Of a DNA stretch of 64,000 nucleotides, positions 27,471 to 35,499 are shown piece after piece (within the stretch, counting starts at the first letter, position 1; each line of letters starts with the position of its first letter). The notes beneath the pieces are model-generated. The model saw only the letters and a list, made by a program, of their open reading frames with translations, had not been told where the DNA came from and did not search any database. This stretch comes from Eubacteriales bacterium (GTDB lineage Bacteria; Bacillota; Clostridia; Lachnospirales; Lachnospiraceae). The stretch is from NCBI GenBank assembly GCA_030539055.1, contig JAUNSV010000007.1:1-64000 (forward strand), in the 5' to 3' direction. Both the position numbers and the translations under genes were made by a program.

Positions 27471-28955
27471 TTAAAATAAATTTCCTGCTACTCCATTTAA
27501 AAAATTCATAATAGGCTGTGAATAAATTCCCGTGATAAACATTATTATACATAAAATAATAAAAGGTATTTTCATATAATTAGATGGATCTTCAACTTCA
27601 TTTATTGTTTCATAATTAAAATCTTTTCCAGGGAAATAGGCTTTAATAACTACATCAAATAAGTATTTTGCTGTTAGATAAGCAGAAATAAGTAATACTA
27701 TTATTCCAACAAAAGCAATAAAAGAATTTTCTCTTACAGCAGCTATAGCAATATTATATTTTGATACAAATCCACAAAGAAGAGGTACTCCTGTAAGTGC
27801 CATTGAAGCAATAGAAAATGTTGCAAATGTTACAGGCATTTTGCGTGCAAATCCTTTAAAATCTGGTATGTATTCTTTATTGCTCTTATGCATTATAGCT
27901 CCTGCACAAAAGAATAATGTTATTTTCATAAATCCATGAAACAACATATGTGACATAGCAGCAAAAAAACCATATGAAGACATAAGTGTTATAGCAAACA
28001 CAATATATGATAAATTTGAAATAGTACTATAAGCGAGTCTTCTTTTTATTTGTTGTTCCTTTAATGCCATAGATGAACCATATAATATTGTCCAAATTGC
28101 AAAAGCCATAGCAATATATTGGACATAAGTCCCTTTAAAAATTGATATTCCAAAACCAAAATACACTACTCTCATAAGAGCGAAAACCCCAGCTTTAACT
28201 ACAGCAACTGCATGTAAAAGTGCTGTTACTGGAGTGGGTGCAACACCTGCACTAGGTAACCATCCGTGCAATGGAAAAATAGCTGCTTTTACACCAAATC
28301 CAAAAAAACATAAAAAGAATGCAATAACTAAATGAGGTTGTATATTGGTAACATTATTTAAAAAACCACCAAGTTTAAATTCAAGACTAGTCCCAGTCTC
28401 TCCTACCAAAATCATCATTCCAGCAAAGGCACAAGCTGCACCAGCAATAGAGTAAATCATATATTTTATACCTGCATGAACAGCTCGTTTATTCATATCA
28501 TGCATAACAAGTGGAATCGTAATAAGAGTCAATAGTTCATAAAAGAAGTACATAGTTATTAAATTTGCACTCATTGCTATACCACAAGTAATACCAAATG
28601 TAATAGTATATAAACAAAAAAATCTATTCTTATTTTCACTATGCTCCATATACTCAAAAGCATAAAATGATGCGAGTGGCCACAGGAAACCCACAAGACC
28701 CATAAATACTTTTGACAATCCATCTATATGCAATGATATATGAAAATTACCAGGTAATCGAAATAAAGTAATACTATTCTCTGGTGTATTAAATAATAAA
28801 AAGAAGATTAATAAAGCATTAATAATTACAACAGATGCTACATATATTTCTCTTTTTTTATCATGATGAGTATTATTATCAAAAGATAAAATTGGAATCA
28901 ATCCTCCAAAAAATATTGGTATTAATATTGGTAGAATAATTAGAAAATTATACAT
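27471..28955 (-). CDS. MrpD-like antiporter subunit (third large subunit)
   Basis: A 494-residue polytopic membrane protein of the proton-conducting transporter family (NuoL/M/N, MrpA/D). Key features are FYELLTLITIPLVMHD (conserved Glu in helix 5), FGFGVKAAIFPLHGWLPSAGVAPTPVTALLHAVAVVKAGVF (Lys in helix 7), and KRRLAYSTISNLSYI near helix 10. It lies between two homologous large subunits with 15-20 nt gaps. Paralogue rank in the complex is given only by gene order. Confidence 0.85.
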   Translation of the reverse strand: MYNFLIILPILIPIFFGGLIPILSFDNNTHHDKKREIYVASVVIINALLIFFLLFNTPENSITLFRLPGNFHISLHIDGLSKVFMGLVGFLWPLASFYAFEYMEHSENKNRFFCLYTITFGITCGIAMSANLITMYFFYELLTLITIPLVMHDMNKRAVHAGIKYMIYSIAGAACAFAGMMILVGETGTSLEFKLGGFLNNVTNIQPHLVIAFFLCFFGFGVKAAIFPLHGWLPSAGVAPTPVTALLHAVAVVKAGVFALMRVVYFGFGISIFKGTYVQYIAMAFAIWTILYGSSMALKEQQIKRRLAYSTISNLSYIVFAITLMSSYGFFAAMSHMLFHGFMKITLFFCAGAIMHKSNKEYIPDFKGFARKMPVTFATFSIASMALTGVPLLCGFVSKYNIAIAAVRENSFIAFVGIIVLLISAYLTAKYLFDVVIKAYFPGKDFNYETINEVEDPSNYMKIPFIILCIIMFITGIYSQPIMNFLNGVAGNLF

Positions 28956-28971
28956 TTATTTTTATCCTTTA

Positions 28972-30453
28972 TTATAATATTGTCCCAACGATACTATTTA
29001 TGATATTAAGTAATCCGTGTGGATATAATCCAAAAAGAACAATTAATATAGTCAATATAATCATTGGAATAGTCATTAATTTTGGCTCTTTTATTTTTTC
29101 TAAAGAATTATAATCAAAATCATTCCCTGGAAAGAAAGCATTTATTGTAATAGTAAATAAGTAACCTGCTGTGAGTAATGCAGAAATAATCAATACTATT
29201 GGACCAAGTATAGCATAAGGTTGAATATTTAAGCTAAGAGAGCCAACACATAAATACCATTTAGAAATAAAACCAGAAAGAGGTGGTATACCAATAAGCG
29301 ATAATGAAGCTATTGTGAAGCACCACATAACTATAGGCATTCTTTTTCCCATTGCTTTAAAGTCTTTTACATTAGTTTTATGTGTAAGATATATTATGGC
29401 TCCAGCTGTTAAAAATAAAACGTCTTTGATCAATGAGTGAAAATACATATGGAGCATTGCTCCTGTAAAAGCAATTTTATTTAATAATGCTAGGCCAAAA
29501 AGAATATAAGAAACTTGAGAAACAGAAGAATAAGCAAGTCGTTTTTTGAATATTGTCTCATTATATGCGAGCATTGAACCCATAAATACAGTTATAAGTG
29601 CAAGAATAATCCATGCGTATTGAACCCAAGTTCCCCTAATAAAATCTACACCAAACAAATAATATACTGTTCTAATAATACAAAGAACACCTGCTTTAGT
29701 AATAACTCCAGATAATACAGCAGATGCTGGTGCTGGTGCTACGGGATGAGCTGTAGGAAGCCAAGCGTGCAGTGGAAACATACCTGCTTTTGCACCAAAT
29801 CCTATAATAGATAAAAATGATACTACTAATAATGTTGTATGAGCATTTTGTGTTAATGAAATATTATTTAATACTCCGCCTGGTAAAAATTCAAGTATAG
29901 GAGAATAATAAGATATGAAAAATAAATTTAATAATCCAAGTGAGGCTCCAAAAATAGAATAATATAAATACTTCTTAGCTGCTTGAATTGCTTCTTTTGT
30001 ACCAGAGTGAAGGACTAATGGCATTGATAAAAATGTCATGAATTCAAAGCATAAGTATAAAGTAACAAAGTTGCCTGCAAATCCAAGACCTAGTATAGCT
30101 CCTAAAGTGAGTAAATAAAATATATAAAATCTGTTTCTATTCTCTTCGTGTTTTATATATTCAAAAGAAAATACTCCAACCATAAGCCACATAAAACTAC
30201 AAAGCATAGTAAACCATTTAGACATTAAATCTTTTTTAAATAAAATTGGTAATTTTTCGCTCAACCTTAATACTGTAACACTGACATCACCATATAAACA
30301 ATTTAATATTACAATAAATAAAGTTAAAACTAACGAAATAAAAATACAAATATTTCTTTTTTTGTCATCCTTAAATATTGGTACTACTCCTATTATTAAT
30401 GCTCCAATCATAGGAATTAGTATTGCACCAAACATTAATACTTCTTGAATCAT
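28972..30453 (-). CDS. MrpD-like antiporter subunit (second large subunit)
   Basis: A 493-residue polytopic membrane protein of the same family: CFEFMTFLSMPLVLH with the conserved Glu, FGAKAGMFPLHAWLPTAHPVAPAPASAVLSG with the Lys, and KKRLAYSSVSQVSYI. AAAGGAG precedes the ATG. Together with its neighbours it would form the stack of ion-translocating modules in the membrane. Confidence 0.86.
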   Translation of the reverse strand: MIQEVLMFGAILIPMIGALIIGVVPIFKDDKKRNICIFISLVLTLFIVILNCLYGDVSVTVLRLSEKLPILFKKDLMSKWFTMLCSFMWLMVGVFSFEYIKHEENRNRFYIFYLLTLGAILGLGFAGNFVTLYLCFEFMTFLSMPLVLHSGTKEAIQAAKKYLYYSIFGASLGLLNLFFISYYSPILEFLPGGVLNNISLTQNAHTTLLVVSFLSIIGFGAKAGMFPLHAWLPTAHPVAPAPASAVLSGVITKAGVLCIIRTVYYLFGVDFIRGTWVQYAWIILALITVFMGSMLAYNETIFKKRLAYSSVSQVSYILFGLALLNKIAFTGAMLHMYFHSLIKDVLFLTAGAIIYLTHKTNVKDFKAMGKRMPIVMWCFTIASLSLIGIPPLSGFISKWYLCVGSLSLNIQPYAILGPIVLIISALLTAGYLFTITINAFFPGNDFDYNSLEKIKEPKLMTIPMIILTILIVLFGLYPHGLLNIINSIVGTIL

Positions 30454-30472
30454 AAATTTTTTTCTCCTTTTT

Positions 30473-31981
30473 TTATCCGAATGTAGATAGTCCCATACTT
30501 ATAATGCTCTCATATGTATCTGAAAATATTCCTATAGAAAAATTTAATAATATAAAAATTACTAATACAATTGCATATGAAAAATGATAATGTGCTTTCA
30601 CATCTTTAAATGAATCATCATGTCTTACATGATACAAATTAAAAATTGCTGGCAAATAATACATTGCATTTAAAACTGTACTTATAATAATAGCTATTAA
30701 AGCCATAATCATTTTTATATTTCCATACTCTATAGCAGCCATACACAAATTGAACTTTGTTGAAAAACCAGCAAGTAATGGTATTCCAACCATTGATAAA
30801 CCTCCTATGGTAAAAGCTACCCCAGTCAATTTATCCCTATAACCTGCTCCAGACAAGTCTTTTGCTTGTTTTGAACCACCAGATACATCCATTAGCCCAC
30901 CTGAGCAAACAAAAAGCATAGGCTTAGTAAAAGCATGTGCCAAGATTTGCAAAGAAGCAGCAATTATTCCAAGATTTGTGCCAAGCCCAATTCCTAAATA
31001 TACATAACCAATTTGAGCTACAGAAGAATAAGCAAGCATCTTCTTTATATCTTGTTGCGATATTGCTTTTATTGATCCTATTATCATAGCTAGTATACCA
31101 AATACAAAAAGTATATTTGTAACTTGATCTACTTCTATTACATCTAGCCCTATAACTCTATAAAAAATCTTTATTAATAAAATTATGTATCCTTTTAATA
31201 CAAGCCCAGAAAGGATTGCTGATGATGAAGCTGTTGCATTGCCATGTGCATCTGGTAACCAAGTATGAAAAGGAAAAAGTGCAGATTTAATTGATAATCC
31301 TATGCTAAATAATCCAATTATAACAGTCAATGGAAACATATATTGATTGCTTTCAACTAATAAGTTTACTGCTTGTCCAAGCTGTGGCATAAGTAAGTGT
31401 CCTGTCAAATCGTATAACATAGTAATTCCAAGTAAGAATAATCCAGAACCAAGAAGCGACATAACCATATATCTTGTAGTTGCAACTATAGTTTTACCAC
31501 CTCTGTATTTAAGCATTACTATAGCACAAGAAGTAATTGTATTAATTTCTACAAACACATATCCAGTAAAAATATCATTGGTATATATTAGTGCAAAAAG
31601 AGAAGATAAAAGTAAACTAATCATACAAAAATATAAATTTGTTTTTTTCTCTTCTGTATCTTCAAAAATATGAGACATTCCACCTATCAATGACAATAAC
31701 ATAATTCCAGAAAAGCAAGTAGCCATTAAGCTTTCAAATGGGCCTATTCTAAGTTCATTGCCCCAAGGTGCGGGAAAATGACCCATCATAAAAGCGTAAG
31801 AAGTTTTTGTACTCAAAGTGAAAAGTAAAGTAATAAGTGACATAACAAAGGTTGCAAAAATAACTATGCATTGAAAATACATTGCTTTTTTTGGTTTTAA
31901 AATAGAACAAATTACACCACTTGATAAAGTCATAATAATTGTAAAAAAAGGAAAATTTTGACAAAAAGCAAGATGCTCCAT
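30473..31981 (-). CDS. mrpD: MrpD/MnhD antiporter subunit (first large subunit)
   Basis: By position directly behind mrpC this is the canonical MrpD/MbhH equivalent. The conserved membrane motifs are FVEINTITSCAIVMLKY (Glu) and GLSIKSALFPFHTWLPDAHGNATASSSAILSG (Lys), with KKMLAYSSVAQIGY. The start at 31981 is chosen over one 11 codons earlier because AAGGAGG lies just before it and it starts 1 nt after the mrpC stop; this gives 502 residues. Confidence 0.88.
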   Translation of the reverse strand: MEHLAFCQNFPFFTIIMTLSSGVICSILKPKKAMYFQCIVIFATFVMSLITLLFTLSTKTSYAFMMGHFPAPWGNELRIGPFESLMATCFSGIMLLSLIGGMSHIFEDTEEKKTNLYFCMISLLLSSLFALIYTNDIFTGYVFVEINTITSCAIVMLKYRGGKTIVATTRYMVMSLLGSGLFLLGITMLYDLTGHLLMPQLGQAVNLLVESNQYMFPLTVIIGLFSIGLSIKSALFPFHTWLPDAHGNATASSSAILSGLVLKGYIILLIKIFYRVIGLDVIEVDQVTNILFVFGILAMIIGSIKAISQQDIKKMLAYSSVAQIGYVYLGIGLGTNLGIIAASLQILAHAFTKPMLFVCSGGLMDVSGGSKQAKDLSGAGYRDKLTGVAFTIGGLSMVGIPLLAGFSTKFNLCMAAIEYGNIKMIMALIAIIISTVLNAMYYLPAIFNLYHVRHDDSFKDVKAHYHFSYAIVLVIFILLNFSIGIFSDTYESIISMGLSTFG

Positions 31982-31982
31982 A

Positions 31983-32369
31983 TTATTCTTCCTCCTTACT
32001 AGCAATTCGAACAATCTTATCTATATCTAGAGTATGATATTTTTTATATAATCTAATAGTCAAAGCAAGCATAAAAGCTGTTACAGAAACACTAACTACA
32101 ATTCCAGTTAAAACTAAACCAGCAGGTATTGGATTAATATATCTTTCAAAACTTGTATCATATGATCCATTTTCAAAAATAAGAATTGGTGCTACACGCC
32201 CTTGAATGTATCCTTTTGCTGCTAAAAATAAATATATTGCTGTATCCATAAAGTTAAAACCAATTATTTTTTTTATTAAGTTTCTATGGAGAAGTAAGGT
32301 TGTGAAACCTATTCCAAAAATAATTACTGCTGTGGTTTCATAAAAATTAGAAAATAGATTATTAAACAT
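31983..32369 (-). CDS. mrpC: MrpC/MnhC antiporter subunit (NuoK-like)
   Basis: A small NuoK-like subunit with three membrane helices. LLHRNLIKKIIGFNFMDTAIYLFLAAKGY and NPIPAGLVLTGIVVSVSVTAFMLALTIRLYKKY match MrpC, including the PxPxALVLTxIVVxxA-type stretch. The ATG at 32369 has AAGGAG upstream and directly follows the preceding stop. An upstream ATG that would overlap the mrpB-like gene is less likely. Length from this start is 128 residues. Confidence 0.9.
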   Translation of the reverse strand: MFNNLFSNFYETTAVIIFGIGFTTLLLHRNLIKKIIGFNFMDTAIYLFLAAKGYIQGRVAPILIFENGSYDTSFERYINPIPAGLVLTGIVVSVSVTAFMLALTIRLYKKYHTLDIDKIVRIASKEEE

Positions 32370-32370
32370 T

Positions 32371-33327
32371 TTACATATCTCCTTTTCTAAACAAACTATA
32401 AAAAGCATACATTGTACTACATACTACTAATCCTACACATATATTTAATGGAAGAATAAGCCCTGAGCTTATTATGTTACCAGCTATACCCTTTGGTATA
32501 ATTGATTCAATATGATTTGCTCCTGTATAAAACGAATATGTTTTTAATAAGGCATATGCAATCAACCCAAAAAGTGAAATCCATTTAAATGTATTGAAAT
32601 TAAAAAATTTTTCTATTTTTTCGTATCCAAAAGCAGTAAGATATAAAATTAAACCTGCTCCCATTATTGCACCACCAGAAAATCCACCACCAGCAGAGAG
32701 ATGTCCATTTAATACTATATATATACCTAAAATCATTATTATAGGAAAAAGAATACTAGTAGCAAATTTTAATACTTGATTATCATAATCATAATACTTT
32801 TCATCATCACTTAAGTCTTGCAATTCTTTTAAATAATATTTTTTATTTTGATCTTTCTCTAATTTCAAAAGAATTATAACAGCAATTACTGCACAAAAAA
32901 GCACATGCGATTCACCCAAGGTATCAAATGCTCTATAGTCTAGTATTAAACCACCTACTAGGTTTACAGCACCTGTCTCTTTTAATCCCTCCGTTATATA
33001 TCTTCTTGATACTTCATTATTAGCAGGATTTGATGGGTTTCCAAATTGTGGCAAAAATGATACAGTTAATAAAAGAAGTGTAATCATAATTAAACATGTT
33101 AAAATAGAAATAGCCATATATACTCTTCTATAATACATAATGCCAAATGTATTGAACCAATTTGTCATTCTTTGAAAAGCATTTTTTTCTTTTTTTGATT
33201 CCTCTAAAAAATATTTAGTAGATTCATCTATTGTAACATTTGATTTAATATTAACATTTTCATTATCTATTTTTAGCTTTTCATCGCCGTCAACCCATCT
33301 TTTTATTGCTTGAAAAAATTTATTCAT
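32371..33327 (-). CDS. MbhE-MrpB fusion antiporter subunit
   Basis: A 318-residue protein joining two pieces that are often separate. After a charged cytoplasmic N-terminus (about 65 residues) comes an MbhE-like part (the last portion of MrpA; LGGLILDYRAFDTLGE-type segment near residue 125, seen here as VGGLILDYRAFDTLGES). It is followed by MrpB proper (GIYIVLNGHLSAGGGFSGGAIMGAG, then four helices). It overlaps the DUF4040 gene upstream by 8 nt. The split of MrpA in this way is the Mbh-type arrangement rather than the Bacillus Mrp arrangement. Confidence 0.87.
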   Translation of the reverse strand: MNKFFQAIKRWVDGDEKLKIDNENVNIKSNVTIDESTKYFLEESKKEKNAFQRMTNWFNTFGIMYYRRVYMAISILTCLIMITLLLLTVSFLPQFGNPSNPANNEVSRRYITEGLKETGAVNLVGGLILDYRAFDTLGESHVLFCAVIAVIILLKLEKDQNKKYYLKELQDLSDDEKYYDYDNQVLKFATSILFPIIMILGIYIVLNGHLSAGGGFSGGAIMGAGLILYLTAFGYEKIEKFFNFNTFKWISLFGLIAYALLKTYSFYTGANHIESIIPKGIAGNIISSGLILPLNICVGLVVCSTMYAFYSLFRKGDM

Positions 33328-33595
33328 TTTTTGCCTCCTCTATCTCATCTTCTGTATCTTCATCAATTGCATCAATTTTTTTTAATGTAGCAAAAAATAA
33401 AAGAGATGTTACACCAGCACCAACAGCTGCCTCTGTGATAGCAAGATCTGGAGATTCAATATTGAACCAAATTACAGACATTACTAATGAGTAAGACATA
33501 TATATGACAATAGAAGTAAGAAAACCTTTTGTTAAACATACAACTAGAGCACATCCAATAAGAGAAAAAAGGAGTAAGGCAATAAAAATATTCAT
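33320..33595 (-). CDS. DUF4040/MbhD-type subunit (MrpA C-terminal piece)
   Basis: A 91-residue protein with three membrane helices and an acidic tail. The TKGFLTSIVIYMSYSLVMSVIWFNIESPDLAITEAAVGAGVTSLLF stretch is the DUF4040 domain that forms part of MrpA in Bacillus and is the free-standing MbhD in membrane-bound hydrogenases. It is translationally coupled to the mrpG-like gene upstream (4-nt overlap). Confidence 0.9.
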   Translation of the reverse strand: MNIFIALLLFSLIGCALVVCLTKGFLTSIVIYMSYSLVMSVIWFNIESPDLAITEAAVGAGVTSLLFFATLKKIDAIDEDTEDEIEEAKNE

Positions 33596-33930
33596 GATTC
33601 TTCCCCCTTGATTTCTTTATTTTTTAATTCTTTATTTTTTTCTCTTGTTTTTAATTCCATATTTACTATCATATAACTTGTTACTGGAGAAGAAATCCAC
33701 AAGAGTACTATTATTATAATTAATTTTAGGCTTGCAACATTAAATCCCTCAAAAATAATTAAACCAATTAGTATAAGAGAAATACCTAAAGTGTCTGATA
33801 AAGCAGCAGCTTGCATACGCTCCAAAACAAATTTAAATCTAAAATTTCCTACATTAGAAGCTATTACTACATACAAACCCATTATAATAACTATTGAAGC
33901 AATAATAATTCTTATAATATCCAATATCAT
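33592..33930 (-). CDS. mrpG: MrpG/MnhG antiporter subunit
   Basis: A 112-residue three-helix subunit: GLYVVIASNVGNFRFKFVLERMQAAALSDTLGISLILIGLIIFEG is the MrpG signature, with the RMQAA-D-LG motif. It overlaps mrpF upstream and the DUF4040 gene downstream by 4 nt each (ATGA-type coupling). Confidence 0.92.
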   Translation of the reverse strand: MILDIIRIIIASIVIIMGLYVVIASNVGNFRFKFVLERMQAAALSDTLGISLILIGLIIFEGFNVASLKLIIIIVLLWISSPVTSYMIVNMELKTREKNKELKNKEIKGEES

Positions 33931-34244
33931 TTTTTTTCTCCCTTTCTTGCATTCATTGAACCATGTTGAGCAAAATCTACAATATATATTTTACATAATA
34001 CTATAACTGCTAAAAATGATAGCATTACATATATTAAATCTACATCAAAAAGACCATACTCTTGCAAATATGAAGCTAGAACAGCAATCATAATAATAAC
34101 TCGAGTACCTATCATATTTACGCCAACTATTCTATCGGATATTCTTGGTCCAATAACTGTTCTAACAAATGATAATATTGTACTTATAGCAAGCACAATT
34201 AGAGTTAAAATCAAAATAATATTTTTTATTTGAACAAAGCTCAT
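33927..34244 (-). CDS. mrpF: MrpF/MnhF antiporter subunit
   Basis: A 105-residue three-helix subunit with FVRTVIGPRISDRIVGVNMIGTRVI, the MrpF signature containing the membrane-buried Asp. It overlaps mrpE and mrpG by 4 nt on each side. Confidence 0.92.
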   Translation of the reverse strand: MSFVQIKNIILILTLIVLAISTILSFVRTVIGPRISDRIVGVNMIGTRVIIMIAVLASYLQEYGLFDVDLIYVMLSFLAVIVLCKIYIVDFAQHGSMNARKGEKK

Positions 34245-34720
34245 TCCACAATCTCCTTTCTTCCTTCATCCATTTCTCTTAATACTTTAACAAAAGGTGA
34301 GTTATCAATATTTTCAGACATTGATACATCAAGACAATGAACTGTATAATGATTCCCCTTAAGCTCTCCTACTATAGTCCCTGGTGTAAGAGTAATCATA
34401 TTTGCTAAAAGAATATTACAAATTGGATTATTAAAATCAACTGAAAAATCAACTATTACTGGACTCATTTCTCTTTGTGGATTATATATCCAAGACATAG
34501 TATGAATATTCGCTTTGAATATTTCTATAAGCAAAACAAAAATTACTTTACATAATTTTGGAATCAATTTAATAAAAAGTATATCCTTTTTGAAACTAAA
34601 ATCCATAAATTTGCACATAAAAGCATATACTAAAGAAGCAATTACAATTCCAAATATTACAATTTCAGTTGTTACTTTTCCATTAAATATTATCCAAATA
34701 AAAAAGAATATTACTAACAT
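34241..34720 (-). CDS. mrpE: MrpE/MnhE antiporter subunit
   Basis: A 159-residue subunit with N-terminal membrane helices and a cytoplasmic domain. ANMITLTPGTIVGE and HYTVHCLDVS are typical of MrpE. It is the first gene of the antiporter block and starts 9 nt after fdhD, with AAGGAG upstream, so the block appears to be co-transcribed with fdhD, selB and selA. Confidence 0.92.
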   Translation of the reverse strand: MLVIFFFIWIIFNGKVTTEIVIFGIVIASLVYAFMCKFMDFSFKKDILFIKLIPKLCKVIFVLLIEIFKANIHTMSWIYNPQREMSPVIVDFSVDFNNPICNILLANMITLTPGTIVGELKGNHYTVHCLDVSMSENIDNSPFVKVLREMDEGRKEIVE

Positions 34721-34729
34721 TTTTTCTCC

Positions 34730-35362
34730 TTAAAAAATTACTCTGTTACTATTTGTATATACATTGAATTTATTTCCTCTTGCAAAACCTATTAGTGTAA
34801 TCCCAGCGTCTTTTGCGAGTTCTATCCCCATTGTTGTAGGTGCAGCTACAGAAATAAAAATTTTAATTTTCATTCGTTTAATTTTATCAATAATTTCAAA
34901 TGGTTCTCTTCCACTAAATACTATTATTTTATCTTGAAGAGAAATATTATTAATAAGTGCAAAACCAGCAATTCTATCTATAACATTATGTCTTCCTATA
35001 TCATTCTTTCTACAAAGAATTTCATTATTTGTACATAAAAATGCATTATGTACTCCCCCAGTTTTAATAAATAAATCAGATGTACTTTCTAATTCTTTAA
35101 CAAATTCAATAACTTTTTCTTTAGTGATTTTTAATTTATTGTTTGTTTCCTTGTACTTTTTTTCTTTAATGAATCCCCTATTGTATGCAGCACCTAATGC
35201 TAATTCTTCTATGTCCCAAGGAGAAGAAGTTAAAGTAAACTCTGGGAAAAAATTACTTTTTACATTTGTCTTTATTTCTTCGACAATATAATCGTTTAAT
35301 TTTTTCTTTTCTCCATTATTGAATCGAATTATTGATTTTTTTTTATAAAATGTATTTTTCAT
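34730..35362 (-). CDS. fdhD: Formate dehydrogenase accessory sulfurtransferase FdhD, short form
   Basis: FdhD passes sulfur to the Mo/W of bis-MGD before its insertion into formate dehydrogenase. The protein shows SPWDIEELALGAAYNRGFI, TGGVHNAF, DIGRHNVIDRIAG, FSGREPFEIIDK and GITLIGFARGNKFNVY, all family landmarks. At 210 residues it is shorter than usual, and the CxxC sulfur-relay motif reported for E. coli FdhD is absent; only two cysteines (FLCTNNEILC) are present. Either another cysteine works or the chemistry differs. It follows the selenocysteine tRNA by 38 nt and starts the run into mrpE. Confidence 0.88.
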   Translation of the reverse strand: MKNTFYKKKSIIRFNNGEKKKLNDYIVEEIKTNVKSNFFPEFTLTSSPWDIEELALGAAYNRGFIKEKKYKETNNKLKITKEKVIEFVKELESTSDLFIKTGGVHNAFLCTNNEILCRKNDIGRHNVIDRIAGFALINNISLQDKIIVFSGREPFEIIDKIKRMKIKIFISVAAPTTMGIELAKDAGITLIGFARGNKFNVYTNSNRVIF

Positions 35363-35400
35363 ATATATTATAATTTTATCAAAAGATAAAATTTTATTTG

Positions 35401-35496
35401 TGGCGGGAGCATGTAAGAATCGAACTTACCTAAACGGGGTTAGCCGCTATTACCGGTTTTGAGGACCAGAGGGCACACCAGAACCCATCTACTCCC
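35401..35496 (-). tRNA. selC: Selenocysteine tRNA (selC, anticodon TCA)
   Basis: A 96-nt minus-strand tRNA with encoded CCA, a long acceptor starting GGGAGTAG, an extended D-arm (GGG...CCC), anticodon stem CTGGT/ACCGG around loop CCTCAAA (TCA anticodon), a long variable arm and T-arm GTAAG-TTCGATT-CTTAC. Size and anticodon identify tRNA-Sec, which reads the in-frame UGA of fdhF. It starts 3 nt after the selB stop, inside a selA-selB-selC-fdhD run. Position 33 is C rather than the near-universal U. Confidence 0.95.
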
Positions 35497-35499
35497 AAA

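Noticed and set aside
31755-31964. Second minus-strand ORF within mrpD
   Set aside because: It overlaps a well-conserved antiporter gene in another frame and has no supporting motif.
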